38,674 nt of DNA. Origin: a virus. The position numbers and the translations under genes were made by a program. Positions within the stretch are counted from its first letter, which is position 1. Every line of letters begins with the position of its first letter. The DNA lies in IMG/VR virus record IMGVR_UViG_3300022204_000002, positions 1-38,674 of that record; one strand, 5' to 3'. Below are positions 1 to 6,813 of this stretch, piece by piece. The notes beneath the pieces are model-generated. The model was not told where the DNA came from. It saw only the letters and a program-made list of their open reading frames with translations, and searched no databases.

Positions 1-127
1 GCCACATACCATCCTTTATGCCAAAATGCAGCGCTATACGATAACGGCGCTTTTTATCGTCCGCATAAGCCCATTTGGGCTTATCCTCAAAGGTCTCTTC
101 GTCTATCTCTTCTTGGGTGCTTAGCTC
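1..127. repeat. 127-bp direct terminal repeat (assembly overlap)
   Basis: Identical to 38548-38674. The length of 127 equals a common maximal assembly k-mer and the repeat lies inside the portal gene. It is best read as the overlap of a circular or circularly permuted genome, not as a biological terminal repeat. Confidence 0.9.
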
Positions 128-676
128 ATCCAGGTTTACCTCTGGGAACTTCTCTTTAACTTCGCTTTCGTCCATCCAGAGAATAATTCCCATGTATCGA
201 GCATCGCTGAAGTCTTTCTTTCGTGAGTGCGGGTCAAAGTAGATTCTATCCCATGGTATTTCCTCTACGAAGATTTCTATTTCACCACGACCATTAGCCC
301 TAACATCAACGATTGCCCCGCCGTATCCCTCGATAAAGAAATTCTCGGCTACATCGGTTTTGACACTCTCAAAGTCATTATTATCTGCAACGTACCTTAG
401 TGCGTCCGTTATGGCTTGCGCGGTCTCTTCATGCTCTTGGGTGCGCGGATAGGCTTTTGGGTCGGTATGTCTTAGCCCGTACATACCAAGCAAGCCCTCA
501 ACCTTTGGCTTTACTCGATTAACAACAATAGGAGCTTGGTTTCTTGCGGCGAGCTTAGTGCGTTCTGCCTCTGTCCATTGCTTATGGTCGTAATAGTCAC
601 GGCATCGCTCTGACAGGAAACGAGCGTCAAGCGTGTTATTGAGGAAATCCTCTACCTTTTCGCGTTCGCTAATCAT
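1..676 (-). CDS. Portal protein, N-terminal part (gene crosses contig join)
   Basis: This is the 5' part of a 612-codon portal gene. Translation starts at the ATG at 676-674, which overlaps the TGA of the terminase gene (ATGA). It begins MISEREKVEDFL and runs open to base 1, then continues in frame from 38547 down to 37385. The length, the start 'QAPIVVNRVKPKVEGLLG', and the position after the terminase match P22-type portals, the dodecameric ring at one capsid vertex through which DNA is packaged and ejected. The in-frame join shows that the contig is circular. The family call is from remembered sequence patterns. Confidence 0.85.
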   Translation of the reverse strand, partial: MISEREKVEDFLNNTLDARFLSERCRDYYDHKQWTEAERTKLAARNQAPIVVNRVKPKVEGLLGMYGLRHTDPKAYPRTQEHEETAQAITDALRYVADNNDFESVKTDVAENFFIEGYGGAIVDVRANGRGEIEIFVEEIPWDRIYFDPHSRKKDFSDARYMGIILWMDESEVKEKFPEVNLDELSTQEEIDEETFEDKPKWAYADDKKRRYRIALHFGIKDGMW

Positions 677-2091
677 CGCCAGCCGCTTGCATCTTCTTCA
701 AAACCATATGTATCTCTAGAGTTCTCTTCAGGCTCGTCTTGTATTGACATTGGCGCTCTAACTGCTGTTGCTAAATATCTAAATCCATCAGCAGGATCAG
801 AAGCCCAGTTATGCAATGGATTGTCTCTAAACCGCTTAAGCTTATCATCCCATTCATACTGGTATGCCTTAAGTGCCTCCATTCCATCTTCACATCGCTC
901 TGAAATAGCCGTCTTTCTAAGCATCTGCCTTACATATTTTAGACCATCTGAGACAGATAGTGTAGATAATACACGAACCTTTCCCCAACCAAAAGCAGCA
1001 GAGAACTGCTCTTGAACGCTTTTCTTTGACCCTAATCGCTTAGCTTTAGCGTCATGAGGCAGGTAAACGCACTCATAGTCGTATTCTTGTCGATGTTCTG
1101 CACCCTCTTCGTTTCCGTCTTTTGTAATGACAATATCATCATCGACTATGTCTATTTTTGTGCTTATTCCTGTCATTATTGATATGTAGTGGTCTAAATC
1201 CTTGAAGTTATTCGCGTAATAATCAATAACCCTGACTTCATTAGCTATCAGCTGATAAAACCATATAGCTGTCGCATCTTTTCTGCCTATATCAAGAGCT
1301 GCACAGACAGGAAAGTCTTTGTCGTGGTCAAACCAGCAATATCTGCCCTCATCAATCAACTTGTTAAGCTCTGCGCCCCAGATTGCACCAAGGATTGCAG
1401 CATCAAACGAGCAAAAGTACTCCTGCCGATATAAGGCCATTCCCATATCAATACCATATGTATCGACATATTCAGCCATTTCAACTTCAAGCTCTGCCGC
1501 CGTCAGCATACCTGTCTGCTCTACTGTGAGCTTTTGTGCAAAGGCTTCTGGGTTCTTTAGTGCTGATTTAAACGTCTTGTATGCATGGTTTTTACCGCGT
1601 GGAGTTGTGATGTAAAGCTGCCAGCCCTTATTTTCCGCAAGAATCGGCCTTAGATAGCCTCTAGCGCTTGGGTTTGCTTGCGCCCATTCAGAATAAACAA
1701 TCCCAGCTGGTGTAGAGCCTATTGAGCCTTCGTAGTTATCTGATCCTAGTGCTTGCCATGTGGATCCGTTCTTAAACTTGATGAACATTTCCTGATCTCT
1801 GGTGGTTTCCCTTATTTCATGCGGGAAAGCCTCGTCTATTCTTTTTCTACCAGAGTGTGGGTTAACAGCTTCCCAGATAGCTTTTCTGACCTGAGTTGCT
1901 TGTGGAAGCATGTGCCAGTAGTTTGCTGGTCTTTCGAGTGCTGCAACTGCGGTTCTGTGAAGGGCTACTTCATCCTTTCCCGATCTTCTGTGCCAGATCA
2001 GCTCTGCATGTCTTCCGCCATTTTCCAGGTAGCTCCATGCTTCCATTTGGTATGGCCTTGGCTTCCAGTTATTTGGAATCTGTATTGCCAA
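673..2091 (-). CDS. terL: Terminase large subunit
   Basis: ATP-driven DNA packaging motor with nuclease. The 472 residues hold an adenine-binding-type PRPYQ (11-15), a Walker A variant RRSGKD (35-40), a Walker B GIVYSEWA (130-137), a coupling motif ITTPRG (161-166), and nuclease acidic residues in ALDIGRKD (265-272) and ASDPADGF near the C terminus. The start is a TTG that overlaps the end of the small-subunit gene by 23 nt. The next in-frame ATG (codon 16) would remove PRPYQ, so the TTG is preferred. The TGA overlaps the portal ATG. Confidence 0.92.
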   Translation of the reverse strand: MAIQIPNNWKPRPYQMEAWSYLENGGRHAELIWHRRSGKDEVALHRTAVAALERPANYWHMLPQATQVRKAIWEAVNPHSGRKRIDEAFPHEIRETTRDQEMFIKFKNGSTWQALGSDNYEGSIGSTPAGIVYSEWAQANPSARGYLRPILAENKGWQLYITTPRGKNHAYKTFKSALKNPEAFAQKLTVEQTGMLTAAELEVEMAEYVDTYGIDMGMALYRQEYFCSFDAAILGAIWGAELNKLIDEGRYCWFDHDKDFPVCAALDIGRKDATAIWFYQLIANEVRVIDYYANNFKDLDHYISIMTGISTKIDIVDDDIVITKDGNEEGAEHRQEYDYECVYLPHDAKAKRLGSKKSVQEQFSAAFGWGKVRVLSTLSVSDGLKYVRQMLRKTAISERCEDGMEALKAYQYEWDDKLKRFRDNPLHNWASDPADGFRYLATAVRAPMSIQDEPEENSRDTYGFEEDASGWR

Positions 2092-2326
2092 ACCGTATTA
2101 TCTCAATAGTTAATGGGCCTCCATCCTCTCCTGTGACGGCTTGAACAGTTTTACCGTCTAATCTGTCGCCAACCTCTTTTATGGCCTGCATGTCTCCTTC
2201 AACAGCCATATCTACAAGCTTATCAGCTATCTTTCTCAGTTTATCGTTATTAAGCGCAGCTTTGCGGACTGCCTCTGCCCACATTCTGCCTTTTGCTGCG
2301 TTTTGATTTCCTTTAGGTGCGGCCAT
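2069..2326 (-). CDS. terS: Terminase small subunit (putative)
   Basis: 85 residues starting MAAPKGNQNAAKGRMW, a common opening of small phage terminase subunits (basic, Asn/Ala-rich, helix-turn-helix-like). It lies directly upstream of and overlaps terL, the usual order. It would recognise the packaging start on phage DNA and load TerL. It is short for the family, and the assignment rests on sequence flavour plus position. Confidence 0.75.
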   Translation of the reverse strand: MAAPKGNQNAAKGRMWAEAVRKAALNNDKLRKIADKLVDMAVEGDMQAIKEVGDRLDGKTVQAVTGEDGGPLTIEIIRFGNTDSK

Positions 2327-2385
2327 ATTAATTCAACATTTAACTTATTGTAAATCTTACACTAAGGTTAGTGTTGTTTGTACAC

Positions 2386-2727
2386 TTACCCTAAGCATAG
2401 CCCATAATCGTTAGAATGCTGCATTGGGTCTTTTGCGTACACTCTTAGATAGATACATTTAGTGTCGTTCATGCCTGTGGCTTTTAATTTAACCATTGAC
2501 CCGCCTGTATCGCTTGTAGTGATCTGAGCGCTTGCAACATTTGAGGCGAGGGCTTGGCCTGAAATGCCTGCACTACCAGACTCAACTGTCCAGGTAACGG
2601 ATGATACTGTGCCGTTGTCTTCTGCCCACGGTGAAAAATCAAACTGGACGGTTTCAACGCCATCTTTGAACGCAAGCTGGCGCCTAACTTGTATTGGGTC
2701 TTTTGCCCTCACTATAAAGCTTTTCAT
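2386..2727 (-). CDS. Small Ig-like/adaptor-type structural protein
   Basis: 113 residues, beta-rich, with an Ig-like pattern (TVSSVTWTVESGSAGISGQ, then 'KLKATGMND'). Such domains occur in small phage virion proteins and tail or fibre adaptors. It lies between two membrane-protein genes and terS in the late transcript, with a start ten bases downstream of the previous stop. The specific role is unknown. Confidence 0.55.
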   Translation of the reverse strand: MKSFIVRAKDPIQVRRQLAFKDGVETVQFDFSPWAEDNGTVSSVTWTVESGSAGISGQALASNVASAQITTSDTGGSMVKLKATGMNDTKCIYLRVYAKDPMQHSNDYGLCLG

Positions 2728-2736
2728 GGTTATTTC

Positions 2737-3144
2737 TTACTTAAAGAAAGAAAACGCGCTCATTTCCTGCGCGGTATACGCTTTTTCCTGATGGGTCTTT
2801 TCTGTGGTTTCTTTTCCGACATGATTTCCTCTTCTGTTCATTAATGAGTAGATTGTTATTGCAATAATTCCAATAGAATCAAGAGATTGACACAAATAAT
2901 CAACTGTTTCTATTGGTTCTAAAAATACAGAAAACACATAATACGTTACAGCGCTCACAAATAACGGGGTTATTGCTATCTTAAGCCTTATGTCTCTTTT
3001 GCAATAAACAGCAAAGCCAACCACTATAATTATAGCTGATGCTATAAAAGTTATAGCCATTGTAGTTATTTCTATTGAAATTGAGCATAAGCCCAAAGCC
3101 ATACCTACAGGGACTGATGCAAGAAAAGCAGTTGCCTTAGTCAA
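2737..3144 (-). CDS. Four-helix membrane protein, possible holin
   Basis: 135 residues with about four hydrophobic segments (roughly 7-22, 27-46, 54-74 and 86-102) and a charged tail of about 30 residues. The likely start is a TTG overlapping the TGA of the preceding gene (TTGA), which suggests coupled translation. A small multi-pass membrane protein at the head of the late operon next to the terminase genes would fit a holin. There is no motif to prove it and no recognisable endolysin beside it. Confidence 0.5.
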   Translation of the reverse strand: MTKATAFLASVPVGMALGLCSISIEITTMAITFIASAIIIVVGFAVYCKRDIRLKIAITPLFVSAVTYYVFSVFLEPIETVDYLCQSLDSIGIIAITIYSLMNRRGNHVGKETTEKTHQEKAYTAQEMSAFSFFK

Positions 3145-3329
3145 TGAGAATGCTCCTTCGCCTTAATGACAGCGACTTCTTGCTCTATAGCTCGAATACG
3201 TTTTTCATTATCTTCCACGTCCTCCTCAAGAGGGCCATACATCCACGTCATAATAAAACCAAGTATTAAACCTGTTAACGATACTAGCGCCGCATTTATC
3301 AAGGGTCCTTTGTTGTCTGGCTTTGTCAT
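3141..3329 (-). CDS. Small membrane protein with C-terminal coiled coil
   Basis: 62 residues with one membrane segment (about 12-31, INAALVSLTGLILGFIMTW), followed by a charged coiled-coil-like tail (EEDVEDNEKRIRAIEQEVAVI). It is the first gene of the late minus-strand transcript. The form fits a small phage lysis or inner-membrane protein (holin or antiholin-like). The function is inferred only from form and position. Confidence 0.55.
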   Translation of the reverse strand: MTKPDNKGPLINAALVSLTGLILGFIMTWMYGPLEEDVEDNEKRIRAIEQEVAVIKAKEHSH

Positions 3330-3404
3330 ATGTATAAATTAGTATCGCGCCGGTCTTTTGTCTACAGCCATTTAGCACACTGTAAAAGTGAATGTGCTGT
3401 CTAC

Positions 3405-3440
3405 TCATAAAATTATATCAACCAATAATAAATGTTATTA
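3405..3440 (-). promoter_or_regulatory. Candidate late promoter (extended -10)
   Basis: On the minus strand TGATATAAT (3420-3412) is an extended -10 box. The -35 region is weak, as expected for an activator-dependent or extended -10 promoter. It lies about 75 bp upstream of the first late gene, in a 278-bp stretch (3330-3607) with no convincing gene. A second TGCTAAAAT is at 3455-3447. Confidence 0.35.
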
Positions 3441-3599
3441 ACTCTAATTTTAGCATGAAAAGCAATATCACACCATAATGCACAATTTGCAATTACTGCA
3501 CGAATATTACATGCCCTGTATTTCAAGATCAGCACAACTGTTAAGGCTGCAAGGCGATTTATAGTTGAGCGTTTTGCTTTGGGTGACGAATATCCAGAT

Positions 3600-3606
3600 G
3601 TTATAT
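3600..3606 (-). repeat. Half attC site M9 (left core only)
   Basis: Minus-strand ATATAAC just after the stop of the 56-aa cassette gene. It is the exact complement of the GTTATAT that opens that cassette in M8. No matching right half was found before the late genes, so the array end looks truncated. Confidence 0.6.
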
Positions 3607-3607
3607 T

Positions 3608-3778
3608 TCACTCAGCTTTTTTATACTGTGAAATGTGTGCATATCTGCACTCCATACAAAACTTCAAGTTAGGGTTGCCACAGCTCCAAGCTAAATAATC
3701 TTTATGTCTAGCGCATCCCGTCTTTTTACACTCTTTTCCAGTCCTTTGCTTTGGGTGGTATTCACTATAGTTATTCAT
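3608..3778 (-). CDS. Small Cys-rich protein (cassette gene)
   Basis: 56 residues starting MNNYSEYHPKQRTGKEC. Cys residues are arranged C17, C22, C34, C43 and C46 with nearby His, which suggests a zinc-binding knuckle. The ATG is preceded by GAGGAAATTTAA, a good ribosome binding site. It lies between attC M8 and half site M9, so it is the last cassette of array B. No family recognised. Confidence 0.65.
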   Translation of the reverse strand: MNNYSEYHPKQRTGKECKKTGCARHKDYLAWSCGNPNLKFCMECRYAHISQYKKAE

Positions 3779-3800
3779 TTAAATTTCCTCTATTATCAAA

Positions 3801-3873
3801 ATATAACAACGCAATTAACACGGACACTCATTCCGCTGCGCTGCATTCGTTCCGGTTATTGCTGGCGTTATGT
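3801..3873 (-). repeat. attC-like site M8
   Basis: Left core ACATAAC, right core GTTATAT. Inner arms GCAATAACCGGA and TCCGTGTTAATTGC, the right arm carrying extra bases. It lies between the 53-aa and 56-aa genes. Confidence 0.8.
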
Positions 3874-3883
3874 GGCAATCTAA

Positions 3884-4045
3884 CTATCTACGTCGCCTTC
3901 CTGAATATATTCCATAATGACCGCGCGTCTCGTTGTGTTGAGTGGGCTTGCTATTCCAGTGAAATCCTAAACCAAGCCCGCAGATAAATATGGTTAACAT
4001 TAATATAATAAATGCCTCACCAGCCCATACGAAAAAATCAAGCAT
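3884..4045 (-). CDS. Small membrane protein (cassette gene)
   Basis: 53 residues starting MLDFFVWAGEAF, with one hydrophobic segment (about 4-26) and a basic tail rich in His and Arg. The start is chosen for the GGAG eight bases upstream. A longer reading to 4114 would run into the inverted repeat behind attC M7. It is a single-gene cassette between M7 and M8. Function unknown. Confidence 0.6.
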   Translation of the reverse strand: MLDFFVWAGEAFIILMLTIFICGLGLGFHWNSKPTQHNETRGHYGIYSGRRRR

Positions 4046-4065
4046 ATAAGCACTCCGAATAAAGC

Positions 4066-4129
4066 GTGGCTGGCAAAACCTAAGTTCATTTATAGCTATT
4101 AACGCTTCCACCAATAGCTAACCAGCCAC
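4066..4129 (-). repeat. Nested inverted repeat upstream of the 53-aa gene
   Basis: Outer arms GTGGCTGG/CCAGCCAC and inner arms TAGCTATT/AATAGCTA are properly nested. The structure overlaps the right core of attC M7 and sits in the leader of the cassette. It could be an RNA hairpin that modulates translation. Confidence 0.5.
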
Positions 4130-4215
4130 ATAACCAAATAAATCGAGCAGACCGCGAGGTCTACGCGCCTTGTTCAATTTGAGGAGCTGGCGGCTCCTCA
4201 TTTACAACGTTAGGC
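4128..4215 (-). repeat. attC-like site M7
   Basis: Left core GCCTAAC (it contains the ACP stop TAA), right core GTTATGT. Inner arms AAATGAGGAGCC and GGTCTGCTCGATTT, with an extra base in the right arm. Confidence 0.85.
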
Positions 4216-4446
4216 TTCAAAGTGTTTATACACATCACCAACAGTTTTCCATTGCTCACAAACCTCATCAGGAATATGAACGTCAAACTCTTCTTCTACA
4301 GCCATTACCATTTCTACCTCATCAACTGAGTCAGCACCAAGCTCATCGGCTATATGATCCTCAGGCTTTATATCGTCAGGGCTTCCTTCCAGCCCTAGCC
4401 ATTCAAAAAGAATGTTGTTAATTCGTTCTTTAGTTGTCTTTGGCAT
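4210..4446 (-). CDS. acpP: Acyl carrier protein (cassette gene)
   Basis: 78 residues, very acidic, with the carrier-protein signature DELGADSVDEVEMVMAVEEEF. Ser40 is the expected 4'-phosphopantetheine site; the usual DSL is DSV here. The length equals that of bacterial AcpP. If activated by the host holo-ACP synthase it would carry acyl chains in the cytoplasm for fatty-acid or lipid synthesis, or occupy ACP partners. It is bounded by attC sites M6 and M7, and the core at its 5' end (GTTAGGC) exactly matches its own left core (GCCTAAC). It is therefore a complete mobile cassette. Ribosome binding site AGGAAA. Confidence 0.88.
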   Translation of the reverse strand: MPKTTKERINNILFEWLGLEGSPDDIKPEDHIADELGADSVDEVEMVMAVEEEFDVHIPDEVCEQWKTVGDVYKHFEA

Positions 4447-4478
4447 TTTCTATTTCCTAGTCTTCAGTGGTTTAAATC

Positions 4479-4565
4479 GCCTAACAAGCAAAATTCACCG
4501 TGACGCTATAAAGCGCTGTGGTTTGTTTTAACTCATCGTGGCGCAGGTGATTCATCACGTTATTT
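4479..4565 (-). repeat. attC-like site M6
   Basis: Left core AAATAAC, right core GTTAGGC. Inner arms GAATCACC and GGTGAATTTT (extra base in the right arm). It lies between the 100-aa gene and the ACP gene. Confidence 0.85.
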
Positions 4566-4567
4566 AC

Positions 4568-4870
4568 CTAGTACAAGCCTTCGCTATATAGGGTGTCTTT
4601 ATCACCACCACACCCACGCTCAATATCAACTTTCTGCCCAGCAGCAATGGCAACCTTCATTGCTTCCTGGCGGGTAAGGAATTCTCCAAATTGATCAATA
4701 AAGCCTTGCTCCGATAGTTTCCAGTTGCAGCTTGTTCTATCCATCTGCTCACGCATTCTGGAATCGAAATGCCTTGCCCCAAGCACAATGTGTTCACCCA
4801 TCTTGCATGCAGCACACACAACAACCTGCTGAGGTTTCTTTATATTATTGTCTGCCAAATAATCACCCAT
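4568..4870 (-). CDS. Unknown phage protein (cassette gene)
   Basis: 100 residues starting MGDYLADNNIKKPQQVV. It contains CAACKMGEHIVLGARHFDSRM and EQGFIDQFGEFLTRQEAMKVA, a pattern I have seen in phage proteins of unknown function. The ATG at 4870 is favoured (GAGATAAG upstream). A GTG at 4903 would start inside attC M5 and add 11 residues read through its right core. It forms one cassette between M5 and M6. Confidence 0.6.
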   Translation of the reverse strand: MGDYLADNNIKKPQQVVVCAACKMGEHIVLGARHFDSRMREQMDRTSCNWKLSEQGFIDQFGEFLTRQEAMKVAIAAGQKVDIERGCGGDKDTLYSEGLY

Positions 4871-4884
4871 AGTCTTATCTCGGT

Positions 4885-4969
4885 TAATAACAATTAAATC
4901 CACCAGACGTGTTTGGCCATTCGTGCCTTGTTCACCAGCGTGTGATTGCTGGTGATTACAGTGTTATGC
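4885..4969 (-). repeat. attC-like site M5
   Basis: Left core GCATAAC (contains the stop of the 84-aa gene), right core GTTATTA. Inner arms TAATCACCAG and CTGGTGGATTTA, with one extra base in the right arm. Confidence 0.85.
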
Positions 4970-5218
4970 ATCAATCTCTGCTTTTGCCTTTTCCAGCTTT
5001 CGCAAATGAGCCTCGGCTTCTGCTATATGTTGCTTCGTGTACTTTATTGCCATGTCAATAGACGCTGGGAGAGCAGATAAACCTTCTCGGCACACGCCAC
5101 CACCGGCATAGCGGAACTGCGGAACAATATCTTTCAGCACGACACTGTGCGGCACATGCCAGCCTGCACCCTGTCTGTCTAAAGGGGCGTGAATTCTACA
5201 TATCTTTGGTATTTTCAT
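4964..5218 (-). CDS. Hypothetical protein (cassette gene)
   Basis: 84 residues. The C-terminal 35 residues form a likely amphipathic or coiled-coil helix (KYTKQHIAEAEAHLRKLEKAK). Strong ribosome binding site GGAGTGAGAC. The stop TAA is in the left core of M5, and its 5' core (GTTATGC, in M4) is the exact complement. Family not recognised. Confidence 0.6.
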   Translation of the reverse strand: MKIPKICRIHAPLDRQGAGWHVPHSVVLKDIVPQFRYAGGGVCREGLSALPASIDMAIKYTKQHIAEAEAHLRKLEKAKAEIDA

Positions 5219-5235
5219 GTCTCACTCCGAATCAT

Positions 5236-5321
5236 GCATAACAAAATAAATCCACCAGACTGCCTCACCCTTTGCGCTTTGTTTTTACACCCAGCGCAGC
5301 AGGTGATTTAATATGTTATCA
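5236..5321 (-). repeat. attC-like site M4 (first site of array B)
   Basis: Left core TGATAAC, right core GTTATGC. Inner arms TAAATCACC and GGTGGATTTA (one extra base). It follows the ruvC-like gene, whose stop is 57 bp away, so it could act as the entry site for cassettes here. The 5322-5377 gap holds no gene. Confidence 0.85.
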
Positions 5322-5377
5322 ATACATCACCTTTTGCATTGTGCTGATAGCGTCAATTTATTACACTCTAAATCCGC

Positions 5378-5812
5378 CTATACCCCAAAACACAGCATTC
5401 CAGCATCTCTTGTGTGCTCGTTTGACTTGCCTTTCCATCCGGTTAGTTTGTTAAATCTATTGTGATCCATGCTCTTTCCTTTTCCTGATGGGTGCTGCGT
5501 TGTTACGGAATACCCATGCTCCATTAGCATAGCCGCAATTAATTCAGACTCCTTTGCTACGCCTCCAACCTTAAGAGCTACATTTAGGCGAACCCTTATT
5601 GGTAGTGATGAATTATCTTTCCATACGTGATTGCTGTTCGATACCTCAATCACGACAGCATAAACATCCTCAACAGCATATTCTGACTTAATCAGTCTTA
5701 ATGCAGATACGAAATTCAAACACTCAAGGCGCGTTACTTTCTTTAAATGCCTGTCATAAACTGCGACACCTGTTTTGGTTCCTGGGTCAATTCCAATGCT
5801 GTATCTTTTCAT
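5378..5812 (-). CDS. RuvC-like Holliday junction resolvase
   Basis: 144 residues with an RNase H-like fold. Visible acidic residues are D9 in GIDPGTKTG, E56 in VVIEVSN and D136 in NEHTRDAG, the spacing of RuvC-type resolvases. It would cut four-way junctions from replication or recombination before packaging. It is the last gene of the replication block. Its ATG overlaps the stop of the 29-aa gene upstream (ATGA). Confidence 0.8.
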   Translation of the reverse strand: MKRYSIGIDPGTKTGVAVYDRHLKKVTRLECLNFVSALRLIKSEYAVEDVYAVVIEVSNSNHVWKDNSSLPIRVRLNVALKVGGVAKESELIAAMLMEHGYSVTTQHPSGKGKSMDHNRFNKLTGWKGKSNEHTRDAGMLCFGV

Positions 5813-5901
5813 CAGTAAACCCCAATACCAGCCGAATACAGCGCCAGCGCATAATAAACAAGCCCAGAATACATGGCTTTACGTAGATCTATGCTATTCA
5901 T
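5812..5901 (-). CDS. 29-residue membrane peptide
   Basis: Sequence starts MNSIDLRKAMYSGLVYYALAL and ends with a hydrophobic stretch (about 11-29). Its ATG overlaps the stop of the gene before it and its TGA overlaps the ATG of ruvC, so both junctions are ATGA. This double coupling is the main evidence that it is translated. Function unknown. Confidence 0.55.
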   Translation of the reverse strand: MNSIDLRKAMYSGLVYYALALYSAGIGVY

Positions 5902-6083
5902 GCTTTTGTCCTCATTTTTTCATCATACCCTTTACACCATAGCGCCTTATATCTTGATGTATGGCCTTCATGCCAATTTGGCGGAACTCTAGGCCAGCCC
6001 CATCCGGCTACCAGAAAACCAACTAAATGAGGGTCTTTATGGCCTGGGGCTATTGCGTCAACTTTGCGCTTTTTCTTCGACAT
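5898..6083 (-). CDS. Hypothetical basic protein
   Basis: 61 residues. Basic start MSKKKRKVDAIAPGHKDPH, then a Trp-rich middle (AGWGWPRVPPNWHEGH). It lies between the helicase loader and the 29-aa peptide in the replication operon. Related short proteins are common in phage replication regions. No function assigned. Confidence 0.55.
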   Translation of the reverse strand: MSKKKRKVDAIAPGHKDPHLVGFLVAGWGWPRVPPNWHEGHTSRYKALWCKGYDEKMRTKA

Positions 6084-6108
6084 CGTTTTTTATCTTGTCT
6101 GTCTGCGT

Positions 6109-6813
6109 TTACCTGTAGCTTTTCCAACAAAAAGGCACGTACACATGATTTTCTCTCAGCCTGTCATATGCCCTCTCACCAACCGCTTTTTCAAACCTAT
6201 CAGCATCTAGATTTGATATAACTATCATTGGCAGTTCTAAACTATACCGCTTATCAATCACATCAAAGAGGATTCGCCTATCAAAATCAGAAATGTCCTC
6301 GCATATCTCATCAATTATCAGCAGACCAACCCTTGCAAACCTATCTACTACCGCCTTTTCAGATCCGCTTGAATTAAAGGTTTCCTTGACAGCAGCCGCT
6401 ATGCCAGATGATTTCACCATCAAAACGCCGCCGTTGTGCTTACTGATCACCCTAATAGCTACACCAGCCGCAAGATGAGTCTTGCCGCACCCTGGTGAGC
6501 CTAGGAACGCCATAGGGTGCCACTGCCTACGAAAGTCAGGATAATTATCTGCAAACGTACAGGCGGCCTCTAATGCGGCCTTCTGGTCTTTTGTGGTTGC
6601 TTTGTAGCTCTTTAGTGTCGTCTGATGATATCGCCTATCAATTCCAGCTTTATTTAGGCGCTTAATCCATTCCTTCTTGCCATCCTCTGCAATCTCAGCC
6701 TTTGTGCAGACTGGGCATTTAGTCCAGATGTTGCCAAGCACGTTCTTGCTGGCATATTCACCATGAGATTCACAGCTCTCTTTTCTTTCTTTCGGGTCTA
6801 TTGGCAACTTCAT
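6109..6813 (-). CDS. DnaC-like helicase loader ATPase
   Basis: 234 residues. The N terminus has C14, H18 and CPVC (33-36), a possible zinc site. AAA+ core with Walker A GSPGCGKT (105-112) and Walker B LLIIDEI (164-170). The family (DnaC/DnaI, phage P-like) loads the replicative helicase at the origin. Its ATG overlaps the stop of the initiator-like gene upstream, the O-P type arrangement of lambdoid phages. Confidence 0.88.
   Translation of the reverse strand: MKLPIDPKERKESCESHGEYASKNVLGNIWTKCPVCTKAEIAEDGKKEWIKRLNKAGIDRRYHQTTLKSYKATTKDQKAALEAACTFADNYPDFRRQWHPMAFLGSPGCGKTHLAAGVAIRVISKHNGGVLMVKSSGIAAAVKETFNSSGSEKAVVDRFARVGLLIIDEICEDISDFDRRILFDVIDKRYSLELPMIVISNLDADRFEKAVGERAYDRLRENHVYVPFCWKSYR

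Larger units (their letters stand above)
3600..5321 (-). mobile_element. Cassette array B (five cassettes, minus strand)
   Basis: Starts with attC M4 after the ruvC-like gene and holds five cassettes: 84 aa, 100 aa, acyl carrier protein, 53 aa and 56 aa. It ends with half site M9. The left core of each cassette is complementary to the core at its own 5' end: exact for 84 aa (GCATAAC/GTTATGC), ACP (GCCTAAC/GTTAGGC), 53 aa (ACATAAC/GTTATGT) and 56 aa (ATATAAC/GTTATAT), and one mismatch for 100 aa. This is the signature of integron cassettes. Confidence 0.85.

Noticed and set aside
3226-3408. 60-codon minus-strand frame overlapping the small membrane gene
   Set aside because: The overlapping 62-aa frame has a clear membrane helix and couples to the next gene; this one does not.
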